Shown: positions 49,521 through 57,675, counted from the stretch's first letter. The stretch is 64,000 bases of DNA from an uncultured Oscillospiraceae bacterium (GCA_934561515.1 CAKTGM010000001.1:62001-126000); one strand, 5' to 3'. Notes: generated by a model from the letters alone, not told the origin. Translations and numbers: made by a program.

Positions 49521-50594
49521 ATGGGATATCCGAAAGTGACCTGCGATCTGAACAAGCTGCTGGAAAACGTGAATGCAGCGGCGGATCTGATGCACGAGGG
49601 CGGCAGGACCCTTGCCGCCGTGACCAAGAGCTTCTGCGCGGACGCGCCGATCGTCGATATGCTCAACCGCAGCCGCTGCGACTGGATCGCCGATTCCCGC
49701 ATGGAGAACCTTGCGCCGATGAAAACGCAGAAGCCGCGCTTCCTGCTGCGCATCGCGCAGCCGTGGGAGGTCGAGAGCGTCATCGCCTCCACGGAGTATA
49801 GCTTCCAGTCCGAGCCGGAGACGATCCGCCTTCTTGCGCAGGCGGCGGAGCGGCAGGGAAGAACGCACGGCATCATCATGGCGATCGACATGGGCGATCT
49901 GCGCGAGGGCTGCTTCTTCCGGGACATGGAGGACATTGATCGCACCGCCGAGGCGGTGCTGCGCGAGAAGAGCCTGACGCTCAGCGGCGTGGGCACGAAC
50001 CTTGGGTGCTTCGGCGGCGTGAAGGCAAGCCGGGAGAACATGGAGGGCCTCTGCGCCATCGCGCGCCACCTGCGCGAGAAGTATCAGATCGAGCTGCCGT
50101 ATGTCTCCGGGCTGTCCACGCTGGGGCACAAGATGCTCTTCCGCGGCGAAATGCCCGCAGAGATCAACCACGCGCGCTTGAGTGAGATGTGGCTCACCGG
50201 CGGCGACGCGGTGAACATCTGCGATGTGCCGGGGATGCACACAGATACCTTCACCCTGTCTGCACAGGTGGTGGAGATCAAGGTCAAGGCCTCCAAGCCC
50301 ATCGGCGAGATCGGCGGCGACGCCTTCGGCCACGTCTACGAGCGTCCGGACCTCGGCCCCATGCGGCGCGGCATCATTGCCTGCGGCGCACAGGACACCG
50401 ACCGCGAGCACCTTGTGCCGCTCGACGAGCGCATCCGTATCCTCGGCGGCAGCAGCGACCACACGCTGCTCGACCTGAGCGCCGCGCCGGAGATCCGCGT
50501 GGGCGATGTGGTGCACTTCCGCATGAAGTGGGGCGCGGTGATGCGCGCCTATACGAGCCGCTATGTGGAAAAGGAGTACATCCCGCTCAAGTGA
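49521..50594 (+). CDS. Alanine/ornithine racemase family PLP enzyme
   Basis: 357-aa fold-type III PLP protein. The PLP lysine is K36 in LAAVTKSFCA. SRMENLAPMK, AIDMGDLREGCF, VGTNLGCFGGVK, ISAGIS-region and the C-terminal IGEIGGDAFGHVYERPDLG, ILGGSSDHTLLDL and VGDVVHF match the clostridial ornithine racemase group rather than Alr. Ornithine racemase acts in ornithine fermentation; alanine, proline-like or other amino acids cannot be excluded. AAAAGGAG lies before ATG 49521. With proC and an NhaC-type carrier, it points to stereochemical conversion of an amino-acid substrate. Confidence 0.85.
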   Translation: MGYPKVTCDLNKLLENVNAAADLMHEGGRTLAAVTKSFCADAPIVDMLNRSRCDWIADSRMENLAPMKTQKPRFLLRIAQPWEVESVIASTEYSFQSEPETIRLLAQAAERQGRTHGIIMAIDMGDLREGCFFRDMEDIDRTAEAVLREKSLTLSGVGTNLGCFGGVKASRENMEGLCAIARHLREKYQIELPYVSGLSTLGHKMLFRGEMPAEINHARLSEMWLTGGDAVNICDVPGMHTDTFTLSAQVVEIKVKASKPIGEIGGDAFGHVYERPDLGPMRRGIIACGAQDTDREHLVPLDERIRILGGSSDHTLLDLSAAPEIRVGDVVHFRMKWGAVMRAYTSRYVEKEYIPLK

Positions 50595-50618
50595 GGGCGC
50601 TTTATACAGCCTGTTGAA

Positions 50619-50654
50619 GAATTCCCGCGCCGCGGCGCGGGGATTCCGTTTTTT
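50619..50654 (+). terminator. Terminator after the racemase gene
   Basis: GAATTCCCGCGC-CGCG-GCGCGGGGATTC (one bulge), then CCGTTTTTTC. Confidence 0.75.
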
Positions 50655-50660
50655 CGTCGA

Positions 50661-50690
50661 TTGACAGTCCCCCTCGGCGCGCCTTACAAT
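50661..50690 (+). promoter_or_regulatory. Promoter of lrgAB
   Basis: TTGACA (50661-50666), an 18-base spacer and TACAAT (50685-50690). Confidence 0.75.
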
Positions 50691-50721
50691 GAGCGTACCA
50701 CGTAAAAAAGGGGAAATTGCC

Positions 50722-51087
50722 ATGAAATACGTCAAACAATTTGCGATCATCCTGCTCGTCTCGCTCGCGGGCGAGCTGCTGGGCTATCTTCTGCCCCTGC
50801 CTGTGCCGGCGAGCATCTACGGCCTTATGCTGATGCTTTTCTCCCTGCTCACGGGCCTTATCAGGCTGGACGACGTGCGCGACACGGCCTGCTTCCTCAT
50901 CGAGATCATGCCGCTCATGTTTATCCCCGCCGCCGTGGGGCTGATGACCTCGTGGAGCGTCATCCGGGCAAATCTTGTTGCCTACCTCGTCATCGCCGCG
51001 GTGACGACGGTCGTTGTGATGGCGGTTTCCGGCCTTGTGACGCAGGGGGTGCGCAGGCGGAGAGGGAAGGGGGCGGACGGGAAATGA
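50722..51087 (+). CDS. lrgA: LrgA/CidA family holin-like protein
   Basis: 121-aa membrane protein with four hydrophobic segments. Start at 50722 (MKYVKQFAIILLVSLAGELL) with AAAAGGGG upstream. The family motif PLPVPASIYGLMLM and the following LIEIMPLMFIPAAVGLM are clear. LrgA/CidA proteins act with LrgB/CidB in control of murein hydrolases and in export or uptake of small metabolites such as pyruvate. The TGA overlaps the lrgB start. Confidence 0.9.
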   Translation: MKYVKQFAIILLVSLAGELLGYLLPLPVPASIYGLMLMLFSLLTGLIRLDDVRDTACFLIEIMPLMFIPAAVGLMTSWSVIRANLVAYLVIAAVTTVVVMAVSGLVTQGVRRRRGKGADGK

Positions 51088-51773
51088 CCTTTTTCGAGCA
51101 GTCCGTCTTCTTTGGCGTTTCGGTGAGCCTTGTTTCCTACGGGCTCGGCGCTGCGCTCCAGAAAAAGTGCAGAAGCGCGCTCTGCAACCCGCTCCTCATC
51201 TCCGTCGCCGCGACCATCGCCTTGCTCGTGACCGCGCGCATCGACTATGCGGTGTATTACGAGGGCGCAAAGTACCTCAGCTATCTTTTAACGCCCGCGA
51301 CCGTCTGCCTCGCCGTGCCGCTCTATGAAAAGCTCGCGCTGCTGAAGGAAAACTGGAAGGCGGTCTTCGCCGGGATATTCTCGGGCGTTGTCACCACGCT
51401 TTGCAGCGTGCTCGTGATGAGCAGGCTCTTTCACCTTTCGCACGAGGAATATGTGACGCTGCTGCCCAAGTCCATCACCACAGCCATCGGCATGGGCGTT
51501 TCGGAAAAGCTCGGCGGCTATGTGACCTTGACGGTCGCCATGATCGTCATCACCGGCATCCTCGGCAATGTGTCCGCCGTGGCCGTGTGCAGGCTCTTTC
51601 GCATCACCGACCCCATCGCAAAGGGCGTTGGCATCGGCTCGGCCGCGCACGCGCTGGGCACGGCCAAGGCCATGGAGCTCGGCGAGGTCGAGGGCGCGAT
51701 GAGCAGCCTGTCGATCGTCGTAGCGGGTCTTCTCACAGTCGCCGGCGCGTCGGTCTTCGCAAACTATATGTGA
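51084..51773 (+). CDS. lrgB: LrgB/CidB family membrane protein
   Basis: 229-aa LrgB-type protein with about six or seven membrane segments. Start at 51084 (MTFFEQSVFFGVSVSLVSYG) overlaps the lrgA stop as ATGA. Conserved parts: LLTPATVCLAVPLYEKL, LPKSITTAIGMGVSEKLGG and GSAAHALGTAKAMELGEVEGAMSSL. Translational coupling to lrgA supports the standard two-component membrane system. Confidence 0.93.
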   Translation: MTFFEQSVFFGVSVSLVSYGLGAALQKKCRSALCNPLLISVAATIALLVTARIDYAVYYEGAKYLSYLLTPATVCLAVPLYEKLALLKENWKAVFAGIFSGVVTTLCSVLVMSRLFHLSHEEYVTLLPKSITTAIGMGVSEKLGGYVTLTVAMIVITGILGNVSAVAVCRLFRITDPIAKGVGIGSAAHALGTAKAMELGEVEGAMSSLSIVVAGLLTVAGASVFANYM

Positions 51774-51900
51774 GAGCCGGGCGCGTCGGCGAAACCGATT
51801 CCCGCGCCGAGTGGCGCGCGGCAAGCGTTTTCGCTGCGCGAAAACCTTGGCACAGGGGCAATTCATTTGTCCCTGTGCTGTCAAATGTCCTGCGGATACC
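51774..51900. other. Intergenic region with hairpins
   Basis: No gene. GCACAGGGGCAA/TTGTCCCTGTGC (51851-51881) forms a 12-base stem, and GCGTTTTCG/CGCGAAAAC lies before it. No T tract is present at either. Confidence 0.5.
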
Positions 51901-51939
51901 AAAAAAGAAGAGACAACCAATGGTTGTCTCTTCTTTTTT
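51901..51939. terminator. Bidirectional terminator between lrgB and tRNA-Ala
   Basis: AAAAAAGAAGAGACAACCA-A-TGGTTGTCTCTTCTTTTTT, a perfect palindrome with A/T ends, working for both the tRNA (minus) and lrgAB (plus). Confidence 0.92.
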
Positions 51940-52014
51940 GGTGGACCTGAAGGGATTCGAACCCACGACCTTACGGATGCGAACCGTACGCTCTCCCAAC
52001 TGAGCTACAGGCCC
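51939..52014 (-). tRNA. tRNA-Ala (anticodon CGC)
   Basis: Reverse strand 76-nt tRNA beginning GGGCCTGTAGCTCAG and ending with an encoded CCA. The anticodon arm is TACGG-TTCGCAT-CCGTA, so the anticodon is CGC (codon GCG). The acceptor stem has G3:U70, the alanine identity pair, with A73. T-arm GTGGGTTCGAATCCC-type loop is present. The isolated tRNA has its own promoter and terminator. Confidence 0.92.
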
Positions 52015-52045
52015 ATATGACGCGCCGGAACTCCCAGCGCGGATA

Positions 52046-52074
52046 ATCATAACACACTTTTTTCGATTTGTGAA
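52046..52074 (-). promoter_or_regulatory. Promoter of tRNA-Ala
   Basis: On the minus strand, TTCACA (52074-52069), a 17-base spacer and TATGAT (52051-52046). Confidence 0.65.
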
Positions 52075-52094
52075 CCCCCTTTTTCATTTTTCTG

Positions 52095-52123
52095 TTGATA
52101 TTTTTTGAAAAGTATAGTAGAAT
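52095..52123 (+). promoter_or_regulatory. Promoter of the SRP RNA (and dnaX)
   Basis: TTGATA (52095-52100), a 17-base spacer and TAGAAT (52118-52123), placing the start near 52130. Confidence 0.65.
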
Positions 52124-52140
52124 ATCATCTGTTCAATCAA

Positions 52141-52277
52141 CTCCTCCGCGTACAGCTGCGGAACCGGTCTTGCGCAATGGGTACCTGCGAACCATGTCAG
52201 GCGGGGAACCGAGCAGCATTAAGCGGGACCATCCATGTGCCGCAAGGGCGCCGGTCCCGCAGCTGTATGCGAAGGAG
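52141..52277 (+). ncRNA. ffs: Signal recognition particle RNA (4.5S/scRNA type)
   Basis: Hallmarks of the SRP RNA are present: the M-domain binding hairpin with GTCAGG, a GGAA tetraloop and AGCAGC (52196-52217), then AAGCGGGACCATCC and TGTGCCGCAAGGG. The ends close by a long stem, CTCC-CCGCG(T)ACAGCTGCGG at 52141 with CCGCAGCTGTATGCGAAGGAG at 52256-52276. Length is about 137 nt, short of the Alu-domain type of Bacillus. Location directly upstream of dnaX is the Firmicutes order. Ends are estimated from the stem. Confidence 0.88.
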
Positions 52278-52307
52278 TATTTTTATCGAAAAGGGAGGGG
52301 GCTGCGG

Positions 52308-54038
52308 ATGTATCAGGCGCTTTACCGCAAGTGGCGTCCCAGGACCTTTGCCGACGTGGTCGGTCAGGAGCATATCACCGAGACCTTGCAGCGTCAGGTG
52401 GCCGAGGGGCGGCTGTCGCACGCCTACCTCTTCACCGGCACGCGCGGCACGGGCAAGACGACCTGCGCAAAGATCCTCTCGCGCGCGGTCAACTGCGAGC
52501 AGCCGGAAAACGGCAATCCCTGCAACCGCTGCCCGAGCTGCCTTGGCATCGAGAGCGGCAGGTTTCTGGACGTGGTGGAGCTGGACGCGGCGTCGAACAA
52601 CGGCGTGGACAGCGTGCGCGCGCTGCGCGACGAGGCGATCTATTCCCCCGCGCAGGTGAAAAAGCGCGTGTACATCGTCGATGAAGTGCATATGCTCTCG
52701 ACGCCCGCGTTCAACGCACTGCTCAAAATCCTTGAAGAGCCGCCCGAGCACCTGATGTTCATTCTCGCGACGACGGAGCTGCACAAGGTCCCTGCGACCA
52801 TCCTCTCGCGCTGCCAGCGCTTTTCCTTCCGCCGCATCCGGCCGCAGGACATTGCAGGACGGCTCAACTACATCGCGCAGCAGGAGCATATCGACCTCAA
52901 AGAAGACGGCGCGGCGCTTCTCGCCCGCCTTTCCGACGGGGCGCTGCGCGATGCGCTGTCGCTTCTCGACCAGTGCGCCGCCGCCGGCGGCGCGATCGAC
53001 GCGCCCGCGGTGCTCGATGCGCTGGGCCTTGCCGGAAACGTGCAGACCGCGCAGCTCATGTCCCTCATCCTCTCGCGCGACACGCGCGGCGCGCTCGCGC
53101 TGCTCGGCAAGCTCTACGACGGCGGCAAGGACGTTGGCGCGGTGCTCGGCGAACTTTCGACGCTCTCGCGCGAGCTTCTCATCCGCGCGACGGCGGGCGA
53201 GGGCGGCGAGAGCCTGCTCAGCGGCGCATACGACAGCGCAACGCTCGAAAATTTGAGCAAGCAGGGAACGAGCGCGCGCTTCATCCAGCTCTGCACGCTC
53301 TTGCAGGAGACGGCGGCGCAGCTTCAGTTCAGCGTCAACCGCCGTACCGACGCGGAGCTTTGCGTCCTAAAGCTCTGCGACGAGACGCTCTCGGGCGACC
53401 TTACTGCGCTCTGCGCGCGTATCGCGCGCTTGGAAGAGCAGATCGCCGCGGGGGTACAGTTTGCCGCAAGGAACGTTTCGAGCGCTCCTGCGCCCGCTCA
53501 GGCCCCGGCAAAGACTGCTTCGGATCAGGAAACGCCAGCGCCCAAGGCGGCGGAGGAAGCCCCGCCGTGGGACGAGCCGCCCCTGCCCGACGATTACGAC
53601 GCGCCTCCGCCCTACGGCGAGCCCGTCGAGAGCGCGCCGAAGGCAGCGCCGCGCGCAGCGGAGACCGTCAGCGCGCCGCAGCAGGCCGGGGATTTCGCAG
53701 CGGAGACCGCGGACAGCGCCGCGGACGACGACACGTTCTATCAGCTCATGGAGAGCTACAAAAACCGCCTCACGCCTGACAAGCGCGCCTTCATCGGCAC
53801 GGCGGAGGGCGAGGTAAAGGACGGTCTTCTCACCGTTTACTGCACAACGGAGGTGCAGAAGGCGATGCTCGACCAGCAGGTCGTCATCGACGTTTTATCG
53901 GACGTCACGTCCCGCGCCGTGGGGCAGGAGATCCGCGTGCGCTTCCTCGTGGGGGCGCGCCCGGGCGCAAAAAAGCGCGACCGGATGCAGGACCTTCTGC
54001 GCATGGGCAGCAAATTCGACAATTTTACAGTAAAATAA
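52308..54038 (+). CDS. dnaX: DNA polymerase III subunit gamma/tau
   Basis: 576-aa clamp-loader ATPase. Start at ATG 52308 (MYQALYRKWRPRTFADVVGQ), with AAGGGAGGGG upstream; the open frame reaches back to 52095 through the SRP RNA and is not real there. Motifs: Walker A GTRGTGKTTCAK, zinc cysteines in CEQPENGNPCNRCPSC, Walker B VDEVHMLS, SRC motif SRCQRF. Domain III follows to ~370; then an Ala/Pro/Glu-rich linker and a C-terminal tau domain. It is followed 17 bases later by ybaB. Confidence 0.95.
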   Translation: MYQALYRKWRPRTFADVVGQEHITETLQRQVAEGRLSHAYLFTGTRGTGKTTCAKILSRAVNCEQPENGNPCNRCPSCLGIESGRFLDVVELDAASNNGVDSVRALRDEAIYSPAQVKKRVYIVDEVHMLSTPAFNALLKILEEPPEHLMFILATTELHKVPATILSRCQRFSFRRIRPQDIAGRLNYIAQQEHIDLKEDGAALLARLSDGALRDALSLLDQCAAAGGAIDAPAVLDALGLAGNVQTAQLMSLILSRDTRGALALLGKLYDGGKDVGAVLGELSTLSRELLIRATAGEGGESLLSGAYDSATLENLSKQGTSARFIQLCTLLQETAAQLQFSVNRRTDAELCVLKLCDETLSGDLTALCARIARLEEQIAAGVQFAARNVSSAPAPAQAPAKTASDQETPAPKAAEEAPPWDEPPLPDDYDAPPPYGEPVESAPKAAPRAAETVSAPQQAGDFAAETADSAADDDTFYQLMESYKNRLTPDKRAFIGTAEGEVKDGLLTVYCTTEVQKAMLDQQVVIDVLSDVTSRAVGQEIRVRFLVGARPGAKKRDRMQDLLRMGSKFDNFTVK

Positions 54039-54054
54039 AAAGGAGATTACAACG

Positions 54055-54420
54055 ATGGCAAAGGGTTACAGCGCACGCCGCGGCTTTTCCAACGGCAGCG
54101 GCCAGATGCTCAAGCAGCAGCAGATGCAGCAGCAGATCATGAAGATGCAGGAGGATATGCAGAAGGCGCAGCAGGAGGTCGAGGAAAAGACCTTCAGTGC
54201 GAGCGTCGGCGGCGGCGTCGTCAGCGCCGAGGTGAACGGCAAGAAGGAAGTCACCGCCATCACCATCAAGCCCGAGGCGGTCGACCCCGAGGACGTGGAG
54301 ATGCTCCAGGACCTCATCCTCTCTGCTGTGAACGAGGCGCTCCGTCAGGCGGAGGACGCGATGAGCGGCAAGATGAACGCGCTCACGAGCGGCCTGGGTC
54401 TCGGCGGCTTCGGCCTCTAA
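54055..54420 (+). CDS. YbaB/EbfC family nucleoid-associated protein
   Basis: 121-aa DNA-binding protein of the YbaB/EbfC family, conserved next to dnaX. An N-terminal Gly/Ser/Arg-rich extension (MAKGYSARRGFSNGSGQ) precedes the Met/Gln-rich coiled coil (QQQMQQQIMKMQEDMQKAQQ). The core EEKTFSASVGGGVVSAEVNG is typical. recR, the usual next gene, is absent: a terminator follows and then aspS in the opposite direction. Confidence 0.93.
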   Translation: MAKGYSARRGFSNGSGQMLKQQQMQQQIMKMQEDMQKAQQEVEEKTFSASVGGGVVSAEVNGKKEVTAITIKPEAVDPEDVEMLQDLILSAVNEALRQAEDAMSGKMNALTSGLGLGGFGL

Positions 54421-54459
54421 GCGCTTCGCTGAAAAAGAAAAGAACCCCTCTGCGGGCGT

Positions 54460-54497
54460 AAAAAATCGCTCTCCCTTTGTGGGAGAGCGATTTTTTT
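54460..54497. terminator. Terminator between ybaB and aspS
   Basis: AAAAATCGCTCTCCC-TTTGT-GGGAGAGCGATTTTTTT, perfect 15-base stem with both A and T tracts. Confidence 0.92.
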
Positions 54498-54529
54498 ATT
54501 GTTTTTTTGCGGCGGGGGAGGGGAGAGGC

Positions 54530-56296
54530 TTACTCCTCCTCGTGCGCCGTGACGGCGATGTGCAGCTCGTCGAGCTGCTTCTGCGTCACCTCGCCGGGGG
54601 CGCCCATCATGATGTCCTGCGCGTTCTTGTTCATGGGGAAGGGGATGATCTCGCGGATGGAATCCTCGCCCGCGAGCAGCATCACCATGCGGTCCACGCC
54701 CGGGGCGATGCCCGCGTGCGGGGGCGCGCCGTAGCAGAAGGCGTTGTACATGGCGGGGAACTTGGCCTTCACGTCCTCTTCACCGAGGCGGACAAGCTCG
54801 AAGGCCTTGATCATGATCTCGGGGTCGTGGTTACGCACCGCGCCGGAGCTAAGCTCCACGCCGTTGCAGACGAGGTCGTACTGGTCGGCGGTGATGCTCA
54901 GCGGGTCGATCTCGCCGCGCTCGGCCTTGAGCAGCACCTCGAGGCCGCCGGAGGGCATGGAGAACGGGTTGTGGCAGAACTCCAGCTCGCCGCTCTCATC
55001 GCCGATCTCGTACATCGGGAAGTCGACGATCCAGCAGAACTCGTAGCGCTCCTTGTCCATGTGGCCCTCGCAGGCGGGGCCGAAGGTCTTGATCATCACG
55101 CCGACAAGCTTGGTGGCCAGCTCGCCGCCCGCGACGAGCACGAGCGTGTTCGGCTCAAGCGGCAGGAGCTTCGCGGCTGCTTCCTTGTCGACAAACTTGG
55201 CAATGCCGCCGGCGAGCTCGCCCTTTTCGTCCACCTTGAACCAGTAGCCCTTCGCGCCCGCCTGCACCTCGCAGTCGGTGAGGAGCTTGTCGATCTGCTT
55301 GCGCGTGAGCGCGCAGTTCGAGATGGCGACGGCCTTGACGGTCTTGTCCGCAAGGACCTCGAAGGCGCTGCCGGCAAAGAGGGAGGAGACGTTCGTCGCG
55401 GTCAGGTCGATGCGAAGGTCCGGCTTGTCGCTGCCGTAGAGATCGAGCGCATCGAGATACCTGATGCGGCGGAAGGGGGGCTTGGAGGCGATATCATAGG
55501 TGCCGAACTTGGCGAAGACCGGAGGCAGCACGTCCTCGCAGATGGCGAAAACGTCCTCCTGCGTGGCAAACGCCATCTCCATATCGAGCTGGTAGAACTC
55601 GCCGGGGCTGCGGTCGCCGCGCGCGTCCTCATCACGGAAGCAGGGCGCGATCTGGAAATAACGGTCGAAGCCGGAGGTCATCAGCAGCTGCTTGAACTGC
55701 TGCGGGGCCTGCGGCAGCGCGTAGAACTTGCCGGGGTGCTTGCGGGCGGGAACGAGATAGTCGCGCGCGCCCTCGGGGGAGGAGGCCGTCAGGATGGGGG
55801 TCGTGATCTCAAGGAAGTCGTGCTCCATCATGGCCTTGCGCAGCGCGGCGATGACGTTGCAGCGCAGGACGATGTTCTTCTTGACGGCGGGGTTGCGCAG
55901 GTCGAGATAGCGGTACTTGAGGCGCTGCGTCTCGTCGGCCTCGCGGCTGCGGTTGACCTCGAAGGGGAGGGAGTTGTAGCGGCAGCGGCCGAGCAGCTCG
56001 ATCTTCTCGGGCACGACCTCAACATCGCCGGTGGGCTGGTTGGGGTTCTTGCTCGCGCGCTCGCGCACCGTGCCCTCAACGGAGATGGTGCTCTCTTTGT
56101 TGTAGCCCTTGATCTGGGCGAGCAGCTCGCTCGTCTCCACGACGATCTGCGTCGTGCCGTAGAAGTCGCGCAGGACAACGAAGGCAAGGCTGCCGCCGAC
56201 TTCGCGCACGTTCTCCATCCAGCCGACGAGCTTGACGTGCTCGCCGGCGTGCTGCGCGCGAAGCTCGCCGCAGTTGTGTGTACGGGATTGCATCAT
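54530..56296 (-). CDS. aspS: Aspartyl-tRNA synthetase
   Basis: 588-aa class II synthetase of the bacterial type: N-terminal OB-fold anticodon domain (VKLVGWMENVREVGGSLAFV), catalytic domain with FLEITTPILTASSPEGARDY, motif 2 CFRDEDARGDRSPGEFYQLD, an inserted GAD domain (~300-420) and motif 3 GIAPGVDRMVMLL. Whether it discriminates Asp from Asn tRNA cannot be settled by eye. Immediately downstream of mgsA in the minus-strand series. Confidence 0.96.
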   Translation of the reverse strand: MMQSRTHNCGELRAQHAGEHVKLVGWMENVREVGGSLAFVVLRDFYGTTQIVVETSELLAQIKGYNKESTISVEGTVRERASKNPNQPTGDVEVVPEKIELLGRCRYNSLPFEVNRSREADETQRLKYRYLDLRNPAVKKNIVLRCNVIAALRKAMMEHDFLEITTPILTASSPEGARDYLVPARKHPGKFYALPQAPQQFKQLLMTSGFDRYFQIAPCFRDEDARGDRSPGEFYQLDMEMAFATQEDVFAICEDVLPPVFAKFGTYDIASKPPFRRIRYLDALDLYGSDKPDLRIDLTATNVSSLFAGSAFEVLADKTVKAVAISNCALTRKQIDKLLTDCEVQAGAKGYWFKVDEKGELAGGIAKFVDKEAAAKLLPLEPNTLVLVAGGELATKLVGVMIKTFGPACEGHMDKERYEFCWIVDFPMYEIGDESGELEFCHNPFSMPSGGLEVLLKAERGEIDPLSITADQYDLVCNGVELSSGAVRNHDPEIMIKAFELVRLGEEDVKAKFPAMYNAFCYGAPPHAGIAPGVDRMVMLLAGEDSIREIIPFPMNKNAQDIMMGAPGEVTQKQLDELHIAVTAHEEE

Positions 56297-56368
56297 GGTA
56301 AAACCACTCCTGTTAGTATATTATAAAATAAAAATTACAAAACGTATTCAAAAATCGCCCGTTTTTGC

Positions 56369-56785
56369 TCAGGTGGTGAAGGGCTTGGTCTTGGGGTTGA
56401 CGATATCGCGCCAGTCGAGGTCGCCGCGGTCAAGACCCATGATGAGCATTTCGGCGGTGGCGATGTTGGTGGCGAAGGGAATGTTGTTCTGGTCGCAGAG
56501 CTTGGTGATATAGGTGAGGCTTTCGTTGTACTGGGGGTTGTTCGGGTCGCAGAAATAGAGGACCATATCGATCTCATTGTAGGCGATGCGCGCGCCGATC
56601 TGCTCCGCGCCGCCGTGGATGCGCGCCATGAAGAGGTGAATGGGAAGGCCGCTCGCCTCGGTGACCATCTTGCCGGTCACGCTGGTGGCGCAGAGCGTGT
56701 GGCGGGACAGGATGCCGGCGTAAGCCGTACAGAACTGAACCATCAGTTCCTTCTTGTTGTCGTGTGCCATGAGGGCGATGTTCAT
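56369..56785 (-). CDS. mgsA: Methylglyoxal synthase
   Basis: 138-aa enzyme converting dihydroxyacetone phosphate to methylglyoxal and phosphate, an overflow bypass of glycolysis. Family features are MAHDNKKELMVQFC, GGAEQIGARIAYNEID, YFCDPNNPQ, and ATNIATAEMLIMGLDRGDLDWRD. The first catalytic Asp (FCDP) and later Asp/His region are kept. ATG 56785 is followed by NIALMAHD. It lies between minD-like and aspS genes. Confidence 0.9.
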   Translation of the reverse strand: MNIALMAHDNKKELMVQFCTAYAGILSRHTLCATSVTGKMVTEASGLPIHLFMARIHGGAEQIGARIAYNEIDMVLYFCDPNNPQYNESLTYITKLCDQNNIPFATNIATAEMLIMGLDRGDLDWRDIVNPKTKPFTT

Positions 56786-56834
56786 AGTGTGTTACAGTCC
56801 TTTCTGGTGTGAAATTTTCTGTTTCGGGAGCCGC

Positions 56835-56910
56835 GCATCGGTTGACAAGGGCAAGCACGCTTTTGCGGAATAGACCGGGAAGAGCCGTGTTTGCCTTCGT
56901 GAACCGATGC
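56835..56910. repeat. 25-bp imperfect inverted repeat between minD-like gene and mgsA
   Basis: Arms 56835-56859 and 56886-56910 match at 21 of 25 positions (GCATCGGTT ... AACCGATGC at the outer ends). They would give a long hairpin with a 26-base loop just after the minD-like stop, without a T tract. Purpose unknown. Confidence 0.65.
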
Positions 56911-57651
56911 TTAAAGCCGCATCAGGCGTACCCGCTCGCCGCAGAGACGGCGGGCGATGTTTTCGCAGGCGCAGATCGCGCCGGAGCGGTACTTGAGCGT
57001 GTAGCTGAGGCCGCGCCCCAGCGCGGCGGGGACGTTCTCATCCTCGGGGATGACGCCGAGCAGCGGAAGGCCCGCCGCGTCGATGGCATCGTCGATCGTG
57101 GTGTGCAGCGATTGCAGCAGCCGCCGCCGCACGCGGTTCACGACGAGGTGGAGATGGCCCGTGGGGAAGCGGTGCAGCTCCATCACGGTGCGCTGCGCGT
57201 CGCGCAGGCTCGATGGGTCGTTCGTTGTGACGACCACGGCGCGGTCGGCGCAGCAGGTGGCGAGGGCGAAGGCTTCGCCGATGCCCGCGGCGGCGTCGAT
57301 GAGGCAGAAGTCGAAATAGCGGCGGATCTCGTCGATGAGGCGCTGCATCTCGCGCCGGCTCGGGAGGCGCGTGCCGAAGCTGACAGGCGCGGTGAGCAGG
57401 TAGAGATTGGGGTAGAGCGGGTGGCGCACCACGGCCTGCGCGAGCGTCGTGCGGCCGGAGATGACGTCCGTAAAGTCCATGAGCGCGCGGTCGGATACGC
57501 CGAGGTAGAGGTCGAGGTTGCGCAGCCCGATGTCGCAGTCGAGCAGGAGCGTCTTTTTGCCGAGCTGCGAGAGCGCCATGCCGGTGAGCGTGGTGAATGA
57601 AGTTTTTCCCGTGCCGCCCTTACCGGACACGACGGCGATGACCTGAGACAA
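56911..57651 (-). CDS. minD: MinD-like septum-site/P-loop ATPase
   Basis: 246-aa ParA/MinD-superfamily ATPase. Deviant Walker A GKGGTGKTS, DCDIGLRNLDLYLG (MinD-type switch) and VNRVRRRLL are present. The C-terminus ARRLCGERVRLMRL could be the amphipathic membrane-targeting helix. minC and minE are not adjacent, so the assignment is MinD-like; a role in division-site or other protein positioning is inferred. It lies 25 bases after rsmG. Confidence 0.8.
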   Translation of the reverse strand: MSQVIAVVSGKGGTGKTSFTTLTGMALSQLGKKTLLLDCDIGLRNLDLYLGVSDRALMDFTDVISGRTTLAQAVVRHPLYPNLYLLTAPVSFGTRLPSRREMQRLIDEIRRYFDFCLIDAAAGIGEAFALATCCADRAVVVTTNDPSSLRDAQRTVMELHRFPTGHLHLVVNRVRRRLLQSLHTTIDDAIDAAGLPLLGVIPEDENVPAALGRGLSYTLKYRSGAICACENIARRLCGERVRLMRL

Positions 57652-57675
57652 GGCGCGTACCTCCTTTTTGTGCAG

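Noticed and set aside
47865..50750. 961-codon open frame on the minus strand opposite the NhaC-type and racemase genes
   Set aside because: Antisense shadow of well-supported genes with family motifs; composition (Arg/His/Asp/Ala) is typical of GC-rich shadows.
53968..53980. AAAAAAG slippery heptamer in dnaX that might produce a gamma form by frameshift
   Set aside because: It lies some 20 codons from the C-terminus, far beyond the ATPase/domain III border, so a frameshift there would not give a gamma-like protein.
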